A DNA stretch of 64,000 bases. Source: Thuidium tamariscinum. Lineage: Eukaryota > Streptophyta > Bryopsida > Hypnales > Thuidiaceae. Below are positions 50,488 to 62,553 of this stretch, piece by piece. The notes below the pieces were generated by a model. The model did no database searches. It was given only the letters and a program-made list of their open reading frames with translations, and was not told where the DNA came from. The first letter of the stretch is position 1; each line of letters starts with the position of its first letter. Made by a program: the position numbers and the translations under genes. Where the stretch lies: positions 26,292,386-26,356,385 of the forward strand of contig OX344752.2 in the NCBI GenBank assembly GCA_947034885.2, read 5' to 3'.

Positions 50488-53400
50488 ATGACCGAAGCAC
50501 CACAATCGGGGCAACGAGAGGAGACATGTCGTATTTGTCTCGAGTCGTCTCCAATCGCTACCATTAATCCTGGAAGCGTGTCAAGGATTACTGATGTGGC
50601 AGATGAGGATCGTTTAATTTCACCTTGTGCCTGCAGCGGTACTTAATCATCAATCCGCAACTCCAAAGCATGCCACATTTGATGATTCGTATTTTTAGAT
50701 CTGTGCTTTGTTCCGGCAGATTTTTTGTTTCAGTAGTATTTTTGCTTTCACCTCTCATGTTTTTATATATTTTCTTTCTTTCTGACACCTATCATGTGAG
50801 TTTTTATCATCCCTTGCAGTGTAGTCTTTTCATTTTATTCACAGATTTTCATATCCTATGATTTTTCTGCACGGGGTACGTCACGAGTAAGCATGTTTCT
50901 TTCAATTTCAATAACCATTGTACGAAGGAGTATAGGGCAGAATATCCAGTACGATCCATGTGGCACTCTTACTTGTAGTAGGGTTTGTTACCAGCATCCT
51001 GCGTCAAGTTTGCACAGTCTTAGGTATTTTCATATCTAGGCATCATCAAATCATTGTTTCTAGTGATGCAGGAACTCAAGCGTACGTGCATTACAAATGC
51101 CTGCAGAGATGGCAACAGTCCGTGATAGCATCAAAAAGGACTGGCCCAGGATTACTAAGTCCGGCGCTAATGTAAGACATGAATTCTTGTCATTGCATGC
51201 TGAACTATCATGGAACCAAACTTTTTCACTTGTGTTTACATCATAAAAATTGGCTTATGTTATGCATGTCCTTCACAGATGTTCCGTGTGCACACACAAA
51301 TTTTCTGTAGCCCCACCACGACCGACAGTGAGCTTCCGGATGCGGAAAATTTGGACCAGTTATGCTTGTGAAGTCACAGGCATTATCATCATCTTGGTAA
51401 GCTGCGGATTCTTGAAATGCTCTCATCGTGTTATTATGAGTATGAGTCCAAGATTTTAGGCATCATTTTTGTTTATCTATAACAGTATCTTCTACGAATT
51501 CTTATCTGTATGGTCAGTTGATGAAGAGAGAGAGGAACTCGTATGGAACTTTATTTGCGACTATGAAATCTCCGGATACCAGCATATCGAACTTGTATTT
51601 GTTGTTGATGTCGTCGTGGTTTGGATCATGGTTTTACACACCGAGGCTTTCTTTTAAAGAAAGGATAGATTGTCAAGCTGCTCCTAGTTCAGACCCTTTT
51701 CATGTCCAACTGCTCTACCAATGTGTTTTTGGGCGCTGACTTCCTTTTTCTTCTAGCTTGCATGCTACGTGGCACTGGCTGGCCACAACTTACAAACCCT
51801 TATCGATAACTTTGAGAATGGTCTCTCACTGGCTATCGAGGTATTGCCATGCAGCCTTCAGATGAAGGTTTTGGAGGATGGTTGTAACTCCAGAACATGC
51901 AAGTAAGCCTGCCTTCATTTCATTCTCGATTGTAAATATCTCGGTTCGTGCGAGTTTAGAATCAATCCGCTGGGAATTTATTCTTCTCATTTCGTTGTAA
52001 TAGACTTTTGGACCGCAGATGATAATTCTTTAGAGTGATTGGTCATTGCGGGATTTTCATTTCTATGACAATTCTGATTTCTAAGTGTGGCATTTGACGG
52101 AGAGCTATTGTGCTATGTACAGTATACTCGCTATCATGTTGTAGATCCAACCGCTGAGCATCTGTTTCCTATCCTCAAAGTGAATTCACCGACCCTTAGG
52201 TTAACCATTTAAGTAACCGAAGGAAGCACTCTTAGAATTCTCTATGTTTAGGCGTATGTAGCATAGCGACGGGGTGACAGGAGTCGTTTGATTGGATGCA
52301 ACAGGAGAGGCGGAGAGAGCAGTGCTGCGATGGGAAGGGTTAGTTTGCCGAGGTAAAAAACTAACCCACGTAGCGAACCCTGCAGCACTTTCAAACTGGG
52401 GAGCAGGTGGTGGGATTCTTCAAGTTCTTTGCACCCTGGCACGCTCTTGGTGGCGACTCCAACAATGCTATCTCCTTACTACTTTGGCACTGTGGTGCGT
52501 CCTTCCACATTCTACGCTAAAAGCATTGATATTACAGCCGTTTATCGTGTCAACTCTTTAATGAACATAGCTTGCATAAACATCGCAATTTATACATGTA
52601 CTCTATGCAGTACAGGAAACACTGGCAATGAGAACACCCACATTGTGATATCCAATTAAGAAAAAGTGTAAACCCTGTTTTTTAGGTGCTGCTATATGAG
52701 CACGAAAGGTGCAGAGGTTCTCGAGGGATTATACTCAACAAGCAGTCAGAGGTGAGCTTGTGACGAAAATACATTGTTTCGTGTTGATTTTCAGCACGAT
52801 GGCTTTGGAATGATTTGTGCTTTGACTTGAACAGTTTTGATCTGACATTTGATGAGACCTGGCGTGATTTCTCTGCTGGAATGATTGGTTTGTTATTGTT
52901 CTCAGTGCATCTGTTGCTCATTGACGGCATAATGAATCTTCAGTGACAAAGCTTCTAGATAGTGAATTTTGTGTAGAGCTTTGTTTCTTTAGAGAGAGCT
53001 GGCGACGTTTTACCCAAGCGTGTCAGTGGCATTTGCCTTTGTCAGAAACCTTGGAAACAGGAGAGGACTCGATGTTTGATTGTAATCAACATGTTGAGTT
53101 GGACCATTGAACATCATGAATCTCGCATGCCGACCGACGTATTCCTCTTGAGAGACGGATTGGGATCATTCATGTCCGAATTGATGAGAAAAATTTGTTC
53201 CTTATATCAGGAAGGAGAGATTCTTAACTGGGAGCGCCAGCTTTTCTTGGGAGTCCAGAATAGTGCCGCTTTGAGACACGTTTCACACGGTAGAGGCGGA
53301 TCTCACAAGCCAGAGGACTGGTTCATATTGCAACGCTACTCCTCATTCCCTGTCAAGTGTAAACATTGCACCGCGGAGACAATGAGACCAAAAACGTGTA

Positions 53401-53729
53401 GCAAAGACTGGGGAAGGGAAGTCCTCCCTGGAATATTTTTGGGCAAGGACGTGGGGCCTGTATTACGCCATCTTAATGACTGTAAAAGAGTAAGTGTATT
53501 TAACCAGCAAAGTAGCGACAAGTTCGAAAGTATGAAGGAAGAGAAAGGAAGGAAAAGTGAAGAGTGTTATAATGTTGATCACCAGGTCATACATGGTCAT
53601 GCTGAGTGGTATGTTGGACAGTTGGCAAGTGCTGTGAGGCGTGGATTGTGGAAAGCGAGAGAAAATGCTTCAGCCATTCTCCTTTCCACGCCCCCTCACG
53701 AACTGTGGCATACTCTTGTCACGGAGTAG
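50488..53729 (+). CDS. RING-CH (RINGv) zinc finger joined to a UPF0301/AlgH-like domain (9 exons, about 411 aa)
   Basis: Proposed exons: 50488-50638, 51072-51171, 51279-51396, 51757-51840, 51862-51902, 52305-52352, 52386-52494, 52686-52751, 53211-53729; phases agree and the total is 1236 nt. Exons 5 and 6 and the acceptors of 7 and 9 are the least certain (alternatives at 52281, 52407 and a longer exon 9). The RING-CH ligands are C14, C17, C47, C49, H57, C60, C85 and C88, a full C4HC3 set, with CACSGTQAYVH in the middle. A hydrophobic segment (about 115-132) spans the exon 3/4 joint and predicts membrane attachment. UPF0301 features start at LLVATPTM (201-208), continue with VVLLYEH and GIILNK, then RHVSHGRGG, EVLPGIFLG and near the end GHAEWYVGQL. 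RING-CH proteins are usually E3 ubiquitin ligases, often in endomembranes; UPF0301 has no agreed function. One gene rather than two is inferred from unbroken phase and the absence of a start before the UPF0301 part. Confidence 0.75.
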
Positions 53730-54196
53730 CGTGTATTGTACAGGTTTTGAAAGTTAGCTGTATTGTAGGTAGAGTATTGTACAGGTTCACAATCCTCTGT
53801 GTCTCAATCCGGCCAAACTAGGCCACTCAATTCCTTTCCTATCACGCTCGATTCCTTCAATTCCCGTCTAAGATCACCTATCTTCGCTTGCTGAACATTC
53901 ATCGGGATCGCGATGAAGAACAGTTGAAGGATGAAGCTTTTTCGCTGGAGTTAGAGATTTTTTACTCAGGTGTTGTCGTTGAATGACCTTTACCGGAGAA
54001 ATTTGACCCATCACATTACAGGTATGAGTAGGAGAGGACCCATGAGTGGAGTTTGGAGTTGCTAAGTGGAGTCAAATGATTGCCCCTATTCTGTGCAAAT
54101 CTTTTGATTTGCATTACCTGCTGAGACTTTTAACGGGCTAAACCTCCTATGCTGTGCACCTGCATCACATGAATGCATGCCCAGTTTCGTCTTTGG
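53730..54196. other. Downstream region of the RING-CH gene
   Basis: Probable 3' UTR, still moderately G+C-rich to about 54200. No further gene is supported. Confidence 0.45.
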
Positions 54197-54382
54197 TTAC
54201 TTTAGACTGCACTGGTTGATGCAGCAAGCCCGAGATGATCCTACCCTCCGTGTCACACTTCCTTTGAGAAACAAAATTCTATGAAGTTGGAGAAGTTGGT
54301 GAGAAAAAAGAGTAGGCAATGGGAAGCCATTCCATGTGAAGGTATGACATCCCTTTTTGTAGTTTGGAGTAGGGAGAATCAA

Positions 54383-54773
54383 TTCTCAAAGAATGTGTTA
54401 CTTGCAAGGCTAGATAACTGAAATCAAAAATTCAAAAACATTTCTTCACCTTTGGAGGAAAAGAAATGGTACTCTAAATTCTCAAAGAATACCTACCATG
54501 AACAACCAATGAGGAAACGTCAAGTGTGTGTTCTTTGAGAATTGCAATTGAGGTGAAGTTGTAACTACCCCTATTGCTTAATCCTTCTCTGATCTTCCTT
54601 GGATGGAAGGTATATCCTTCCATCAATATATCTTCTACTTGAATTTCAAGCTCATTTGCAATGCTCAATAGGTTGCAACTTTCCATTCTACAAAAGTTGT
54701 TAAATACTCTTCCAATGAGGATGTTGGGATAGGCCTTGGATTTACAAGAGCAAGAAGGGGATCCATCCTCCAA
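54383..54773 (-). CDS. Possible gene fragment, product not recognised
   Basis: On the minus strand an open frame runs from about 54773 (MEDGSPSCSCKSK…) through …VEDILMEGYTFHPRKIREG… . It could splice at GTAGGT near 54498 to a short last exon after a TTTCAG acceptor near 54422. Composition is protein-like and unlike nearby random ORFs, but no domain is recognised and no upstream exons were found. It may be a decayed fragment captured by a mobile element. Confidence 0.25.
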
Positions 54774-54779
54774 TGTTGC

Positions 54780-56534
54780 TTAATAATATTATACTATGTT
54801 AATTGGTGAAAAAAATCAAATAGAACAAAATTATCTTTCACAATGTCCATGTAATATGGAAATACATGAAGAGGTAGTGCAATTAAAAGGAAAATAAAAA
54901 ATGTTTGAGATAGCAAATTCAATTTACTTTTTGAATTAGATTGGACACTTTATATCTTTAATGCAATCTTATTATTTGGTGTCATAAATGTCATTTGTTA
55001 TCTTTAATTGGTTCTCCCTTCTAGTTGCAAATTATTGTATTTGAGCTTTTTGCTTCGACTTGAAGAAAATAAAGAAGGCCTTATAGAATTAGGTCTTCAC
55101 AACCTAGGTGCATTAGTTTGCATCATGAGATGGTTTGGCCACATCCTTCACACTCTCTAACATAGAAGCACCTAATGTAATACTAGTTGTTCTTTAATAA
55201 CCAAAAAACAACCTAAATCCAAGTGCAAGTGAACCCAAAGTAGATAAGAGTGAGGGGGTTCAAGAAGTTTTCACTTGTTAAAGAAATAGCCCATCACCCA
55301 TGCGTGATCCAAGTTTATGTGTCATTTTTGGATGTTTCCATGCCTACTTTGGTGTTAGTCTAGCATTCATAGTAGGTGCATCTTCACAATTCTCTTTGAA
55401 AATTTGTATTATAGTCATACAAGCTTGGAAAAATACACAACCAATTTTGTTGGTTTCCTAAACCATTTCCTAACAAATGCTCATCATTTTTCTCTCTATG
55501 CTCCCTCAAGATTAAGAGATTTAGGATAAGTGTCACATTTAGATGCTTCTACCTTACATGATTCCAAAGCTTCAACGTGAAAAAGAACTTTCTTTGCAGA
55601 CAGAGCTTAGTTGCTTTTATATTTCACTTGACCATCAAACAGAATGAGAAGGGGTGGTTGTTGTGCTAAATTACAGGTTTACCGAAAACATAAAACAAAT
55701 TCTTAAGTTTCTAACTCACACAGTAGAACCTCTCTAACTCAATCAGTCCCGTCCTAGTTTGATATATTCAGTTACAAAGGTTTATTCACTTAGAGAGTAT
55801 CAATCTACTGACATCCTTTGTAATTTGGTTCACTCCGAGACCAGTCTCACACATTGAGTTACAAAGGTTTATCAGCCGAGAGAGAGTTTAATAAGAGAGT
55901 ATTTGACAATCGAATAAAAAAAACCCACCAATCGTGTACTTCCACCACTAGTTTTGGACAAAAAGTTATACTGAGTATATATGGTTTGAGTGATAGGTAA
56001 ACCCAGGCCAGCTCTTGGAGGCCATTTGCATCAAAGTGTCAAAAGTGCAAAAGCCAAGCTTGGTTGCAATCCACTCCAGCGACAGTTGTCATTCATGACA
56101 CAAGGAATTTCATGCTTGAAAAGCGTCGAAAGTGCAAAAGCCTGCAATCCATTCCAAGGGTTGTCTTCCATGACACTTGGCTCCAACTGATGAGTGGCAT
56201 GATGGGGGCCAACTAATCCAGGCAGAGACCTCCAGTCCGTAGAGAACCATCCCTTTTTGATCATCCAGATTCAAGGTTTTCTGCATGCCTGTACGCTCAA
56301 ACCATCAAACCGTGTCTGCATAGAAAAGTGAATGTGTACGGGTTGTTACGTTCAATGGATCAAAACTCAGAAAAGCTGGATTGTATTCTCATCATCATTA
56401 TCCAAGCATTTCCATGTTGCCATGGAGTGTAACTTAGCCTGAGGTCAGATTTAGACTAGGGTCCAGAATGGGATCTAGAAAACCACACAACCAACAGAAT
56501 TGCTCTCAACCAATAGGATTGCTCAATATTCATA
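54780..56534. other. No confident gene; possible pogo-type element end near 55722
   Basis: CAGTAGAACCTCTCTAA at 55722-55738 resembles termini of Emigrant/Lemi (pogo-type) elements. Nearby GTTACAAAGGTTTAT is repeated at 55773 and 55858. A matching opposite terminus was not found, so this is only a suggestion. The rest shows no gene. Confidence 0.3.
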
Positions 56535-56624
56535 CTCCCTCTGTCCCACTAAAAACTTCCCAAATTCTTCCTACAGAGACTGTAAATCAGCTTAATTAGG
56601 AAGCTTTTAGTGGGATGGACGGAG
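56535..56624. mobile_element. Stowaway MITE (Tc1/mariner), 90 bp
   Basis: Termini CTCCCTCTGTCCCACTAAAA and TTTTAGTGGGATGGACGGAG are near-perfect inverted repeats and fit the Stowaway consensus (CTCCCTCCGT). TA lies on both sides (56533-56534 and 56625-56626), the expected target duplication. Confidence 0.92.
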
Positions 56625-56626
56625 TA

Positions 56627-58376
56627 GTTTCTTGGTCCTCGGCCTAAAGTAAACCCAGCATAAAACTTGCAAAACTGCAAGTTTGCAACCATCCGTTTTG
56701 ATAAAATGCCATGAGTAGAAAGCAATGATAACTTTACAAGGCTTATGAATCATCCAACTGTCCCTATTGCCTGCATTAAAGCTTCAAATTTGGATCCTTT
56801 TTTGGACAAATATACCATTCATTATTTGAATCATGAGAATGTTGCATGCCATTGGTTGCTCCCATGTGGTTTTCAATTGGTCACAGGAGGATTGGTCATG
56901 CTTGGCTTTCGTTGAGCTTTGGAACATGAGCATTTGAATATATATTTGTTCATGATTATAGTACGAGTTCACCTTTGTGAAGTTGTGAATTTGTACACTT
57001 GCATAGTGTATTTACCAATCAGATAGGCCCCTTTTGCATCCGCCTTGAAAAGGGGATCGTACAATGAATGAAATTGTCTTATTGATGGCTAAACAATCAA
57101 GTGAACCCCAATTGTTGAATTAAGTGAAAAGTTGGCCTTCTACATTGAATAGGGATTTTTAAGGGATGAATACTAATTAATTGACATTCCGCACTATATA
57201 AATATCTTCATTGTAAATCAATAGATAGAAAAGTATTAGGGGTTGTACATCACATTTTAAACATTTGCAATTTTTCTTTAAAAAATTTAATCCCTTTAAA
57301 TCCCTATTCATTGTAGATATTTAGAAATGTATAATACTTCCTAACAAGGGGAGGACCATTGTTTGGTTATATAATATTATATTAACCTTGTTTCTAAAGT
57401 CCTCAAATATGTGTATGGCTCATGGGAGAAGCTACATAATCAATTGGAGTTCCTTTTTCATTATAAAAAATATTAATGACTTTTAAGTAGTTCCTATATC
57501 TCCTTATTTTCTTTTTACAATTGTATTTCATAAATAAACAAGTCCATTCATTCATCTTGTAAATTTCACAAGGCTTACAAGCACTATGTAGGATATTTGA
57601 ACTCTTATAAGTTGACACCATAGAAAGAACATGTTCTTCTAAATATTGCTCTAAATGAAAGATAAGCAAGAAATGGTAGATTCAAAATGCTTAACTTTAC
57701 CAAAGAGTAATAGACCTTGCAACATAGATTTTGACTATTTCATATGGTTTTATTAGCATATGGAATTAGATAATATAATATTTGTAACATTGTTTTGAAA
57801 TGTAAAATTTCTAATTTGTATACTTCTAATCAAAGTAATGATTTTAGAAAAAATATTTTTTGTAACCGCTTTAAAGACCAAAGATTTTTCAGATACCCCA
57901 AATCATGAAGATGTATTATAAAATATAACTTTTAAAGATATTTTAATAGCCACATAGAAACAAAAATTGTATAATGTGTTCCATAGATCATATTGACACA
58001 ATTATATTATTTATATCTAGTATTACACTCATCAATGTTCTTCAATAAAATTGAAAATTAAAAAATAAAAGAATCGTGGATTGAGTCTTTCTACTTTTTA
58101 TAAGAACATTTATTTATTGAATTTAATATTAAAGTCATCATTGAAGTTTTATTTTTTTACCTCAAAAAATAATTTCATGTGGTGAAACATATTTGCATCT
58201 CTTGAGCAATAGAAATTTGTAAAGAAGAGATTTCTAAATTTATATTGTATTAATTTAAAAGGAACTAGTAGGAAAAAAATATAAACATTGAGATGGATGG
58301 AAAAAAATAAGATTCTATATGTATGCAATTTTTTCAATTATTTTCATTTGTAGATCAAAATTTGATTGTTTATTCC
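56627..58376. other. Gene-free A+T-rich DNA
   Basis: Only short ORFs without motifs (for example 57403-57669 -). Nothing further is supported. Confidence 0.55.
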
Positions 58377-58380
58377 TTAA

Positions 58381-58947
58381 CCCCTAAGTATCTAGATTCA
58401 TTTCTAAATTTGATGATTTCAGAAAAACCATTATAAAAAGCTATTTGGAAGTACATTTTGGAATTGAGATGCAAATTAAAGTTGTAGAGTTTGAGTTTTA
58501 GATTTTATCCATATATTTAGATTTGTCAATGCTATCACCAATATTTTCTTTATATTTTGGAAGGGAAAATTCAAAATTCCTTCAAAATCCAATCACAAGA
58601 AAAAGATTGTCATATTTTGTGTAAATTTTTTTGGAAAGGATTTGAAATGAAATTCTCTTGACACAGTGATTTTTTGGAATTTTTATGTTCTTTGATTCTA
58701 TGACCTCATTTTTGCAATCCTAAGTTTGAACTACAGTTAATACAAATCAACCACTTGACATACTTCCACATTTGTAATTTTAGAAAATTATGTACTCTAG
58801 TAGTACCAAAACTAACCCTTGGATAGAAAAAAACTTCATAAAGAATTTCTAAAAATTAGTATGACTTCTATCCAAGCAATAACAAGACAAAAAAATAATT
58901 TCTAATTTGTTCATCGTCCAGAAATTGGACGTTGGCATGCTCTAGGG
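58381..58947 (+). mobile_element. TTAA-flanked element, family B (copy B2), complete
   Basis: 567 bp flanked by TTAA (58377-58380 and 58948-58951). It starts CCCCTAAGTATCTAG and ends GCTCTAGGG, so its outermost bases resemble family A termini although the interior differs. It matches B1 in reverse complement and lacks the A1 insertion, so it preserves the empty site (TCTA at 58697-58700). It is non-coding. Confidence 0.75.
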
Positions 58948-58951
58948 TTAA

Positions 58952-59764
58952 AGGACAATATAGTGATTGTAGAAATTGTACCTTTGATTATTGTGTGAAT
59001 TGTTGGCGTAAAAATTTGCAAAAACACTCATTGAAAGTCAAACTATTATAAAACATCTCCCCTTTTCACAACAAAACTTCAAGAATGAATAGTTGCATTT
59101 CTATCCTTCAAGAAAAATTCTTTGTTATCCATCAAACAAAAAACATCCTCATCAATGACATGTTTACCCCTACATGTCCTAAGCACCAAAATTTGGTGTT
59201 TGGAAAACTTTGAAGTTAAAATAAAACCTAACCAAGTTGCTATTTTTAATAGTTTGTATTTTTGAGAAATTCATTTTGAAGTTTAGTTTTAGCAACAATG
59301 CTAGTATGTGAGCATGAAGATGCAAGCATGTGAGACTTGAGCATGTATATATTAAATAAATATACAACAACCATTGACAATGATTATGACATAAACACCC
59401 ATAAATAAGGTATCTATGGTATAGTTGCACTATAAATATAAAAAGTTTCCATACTATAGAAGCCTATATTATAGGTATGTAGTCTTTTAGGCTCATGGGC
59501 TCATACTCTTAGGCTCACATAGTTGCAACGCTTCTAGTTTTAGCATCAAAAATTTGATCTTGAAAATGATTGATTATGATTTTTCAATTCAAGATTTTAT
59601 GCAAGGGTATCCATTGCAATCTTGTGACTTTTGGTATTGTTGAGGGCTCTTAGAAATGAGACTCAAATACACTAGATCTTGGTGAAAAAATCACATTAGA
59701 AATTCATTTGAAAAAATTGTAGAGTAGATTTTGAGAAGCCATAAATTGAGTGGGGTTATGCATG
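58952..59764. other. Gene-free DNA between elements B2 and A5
   Basis: A+T-rich. The ORF at 59179-59430 (-) has no recognisable motif. Confidence 0.5.
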
Positions 59765-59768
59765 TTAA

Positions 59769-60856
59769 TCCCTAAAATTCTTTGACTATGTTTTTTAAAA
59801 AAACAAACTCAAAATGGGTTGTTTTGATGGCGAAGGCCCCCAAAAAATGACAAATGAAATCTTGTTACATCTAATTGTAAGATTTAGTAGTAGGCTACTT
59901 CATTATATTGTAGTAAAAAAATAAAAGGTTTTGACCGCACAAATGAAGAGATTATAGCATTCGAAGTTGAATTTAATTTTTAATTTTTAATTTTTTTTTT
60001 TGGGGGGGGGCATCCAAATTTGGGTTTCTCTAATTTGGAGAAGCTTTTGTACAAGTTAATTTCAAAATTTATGGACAAACGTCAAAGAAAATATTCCCCC
60101 CCCCTCTTTGAATTTTGTCCATAACTTTTGATTGGAGTTTGAAAATCACTATTGGATTTTTGGAGATGAAAATTACTTGATTTAAAAACTATACTTAGCT
60201 CAAAGTTTTTAGAAAATAATTATTCTTTTATGCCAAAATGAGGTGTGAAACTATTCACAATTCCTAGTTTTTACTTCACTATGAGTGGTTGAGCTCAAAC
60301 TCATTCTAATTTACATATCCTACATGGGTTGTTTTACCTCCTACCACCTCTCTTATGTAAATAACTTCTCTTCTTATCCTCAAATTCAAAAAATATGTGG
60401 CTCTTGAAACTATGAGAAATAATAGCCATAGAAATTGTTGGCTTTGAATAATACATAGAATTTTCTAAATTTGATGGGATGGTTATTTGCTTCCAACACC
60501 TCCTTGTACATTGTAGGAAGTTTATGAGCCTAAAATTTTTGTTAGAGAAGTATCTTGTCCTGAACATGGGCTAGAAGCTTGCCCAATACCTTGTCCGATC
60601 TCTTTTAGGCATGGCTTGTAATTTTCCCTCTAGTGTAATTAACCTATCCATGCTATCCCTTGTCCATTGAATACAACATTTCTACCCATACCTTCTTATG
60701 GATAAATTCAAATGAATTTTTTTGGTAGAACAATAATAAGATACTCTTCATCCCGACCTCCAAAAAGAATTTCAAAAAAATAGTGAATTTTTCACTTTGT
60801 AGTGAGCTGCCAAAAATTGCTATGTTGCCAAAAAACACAACTTGGTCCTTTAGGGA
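59769..60856 (-). mobile_element. TTAA-flanked piggyBac-like MITE, family A (copy A5), long variant
   Basis: 1088 bp with termini TCCCTAAAATTC and TCCTTTAGGGA and intact TTAA flanks (59765-59768 and 60857-60860). The right part carries the GAGCTGCCAAAAATTGCTAT block seen in A3 and A6. Both ends show the same C-to-T (G-to-A) change at the outermost base, suggesting a subfamily. Runs of 9 G (60002-60010) and 9 C (60096-60104) lie inside. Confidence 0.72.
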
Positions 60857-60860
60857 TTAA

Positions 60861-61698
60861 GACCTTCAACCTCACATTTTTTTGGTGACTAATTTTTTAG
60901 ATTTGAAATTTGAAAAGAAGATGGACAAACTTCAACTCACTCTTGCAGTTTTAACATCTTCATGATCAAACTTTATAATCTTTCTATCCATAAATGATAT
61001 TGTTGTATTGTTTTTTTCTGAGTGATCTCTAATATATCTACTTTGATTTTGTATAATTACAATTAAAAGATAAATGATCCCAACCATGAAAATATTAATT
61101 ATAAGCTCAATTTAGAGCAAATTCCTAGAAGCCAAAAAAGGGCTTAGAGCATGACCACAACCTCACTATGAAACAACATTGTAAATGATGCACCATTGAT
61201 CTTCCTTTGACAAGGGAGATCGATGGTCCAAAACGTTTACAGTGTTGTTTCACATTGCAATTCTAGGTCTATTCTTAGGTATTTAGGAGTTAAGAGACTA
61301 GTTAACTTACAAGCTCCCAAGAACTGAAGGTCTATTTTGCCATGGCTAACTATTACCATTATAACTAGTGTGCCCTATACCGTTGCCACAATCAAATCCA
61401 AATCAAAAATATTTTTTTAATTTTTTAATCCATAATAATCCATTAAAACTTTAAAATTCAATAACTTTCTCGCCATAAGTCTGAATGCCACAAAACCAAA
61501 CCCATAGTTAACTATTACTATTATAATTTGCTCAGCAACTTACTATATTTGTACAGTATTATGTCTCCCGAGTCCTCCCTTTTTGACCTCCTGATCAAAC
61601 TGATCCTGTTTCATTTGTTTTAAAAAAACACCAAGGACTGCAGGCCATGTGATCAATTGCGTACTGATTGGCACTTCAGCTCTGTCTGTCTGTCATTA
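60861..61698. other. Gene-free A+T-rich DNA
   Basis: Contains an imperfect inverted repeat pair around 61146-61255 (ACCACAACC…TTTCACATTG). No gene seen. Confidence 0.45.
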
Positions 61699-62122
61699 AG
61701 GTAGAACCACCTATACTCGATCTCTTAATCAATTCTAGAAAAAAATCATGAAGAATATGAGGTTATGCAAATTTTTCCCATGTAGCAAGATAAGAAAGAT
61801 GGAGATTGTAAATTTTTCATAATTTTATTCTCAAAGCTCAAATTACTATGATTTTTGGAAGCCAAAAAGTGCTTTGAATTCATAGCCAATGTCTAGAGTC
61901 TTCTAATTTGGATCATAGCCAAGGCTACTTTTTCAATCAGTACTTCCCACACATTTTATGACACTTTTGGACATGTTTCATCATCTTATTAGTCCCAACC
62001 TTGAAAATGGGGGAAAAGTACATTCTAAGCTTTGATTATAAATCTCTTCTAGCCTTGGTTGGAAATAGCCACATCCTATAGGTTGGGTATGGATCCTTGA
62101 TAAAAAATAGGTGGTTCTACCT
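61699..62122. mobile_element. TA-flanked MITE with AGGTAGAACCACC termini
   Basis: AGGTAGAACCACCTA at 61699 and its complement TAGGTGGTTCTACCT ending at 62122 bound a 424-bp element. TA lies on both sides (61697-61698 and 62123-62124), which fits a Tc1/mariner-type target duplication, although TTA (Harbinger) is not excluded. A second copy starts at 63800. Confidence 0.8.
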
Positions 62123-62553
62123 TAGTACTAGTCTCCAAGAATTAATTGTTGAGAAGAGGTTACTGCAATCTCAGTCCAATTCTGTTGTGAGAGACAAGTA
62201 TACTCATAATAAAGGTCGGTACCCCCAAATTGCCACTTTTTGCAAACATGCCCAGTTATTATTACTAGATTGGTCCAATTTTCACACTTTTTTAGGCAAT
62301 TGGAAGAAGGTTCCAATGCACCAATGAACATGACATTTGTATAAGTTAGCATATGCAAAAATTATGAAGGGCCAATGCCTTTTCTTGGGTAGAAGGGACA
62401 AAGCTTCTTTTTGGGTAGAATGAGGTCAGTGTAAATTCAATTCTTCTAAAACTTTATAAATATTGATTTTAGAGATGTATACCAAGTGACGATGGCAATG
62501 GTAGGTAAGATGTGATTTAAAATTAATTAATTTTTTAACAAATGAACCGAATT

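Noticed and set aside
51469-51739. Two overlapping ORFs inside intron 3 of the RING-CH gene
   Set aside because: The flanking exons 3 and 4 join perfectly in phase and complete a membrane helix; neither ORF has a domain.
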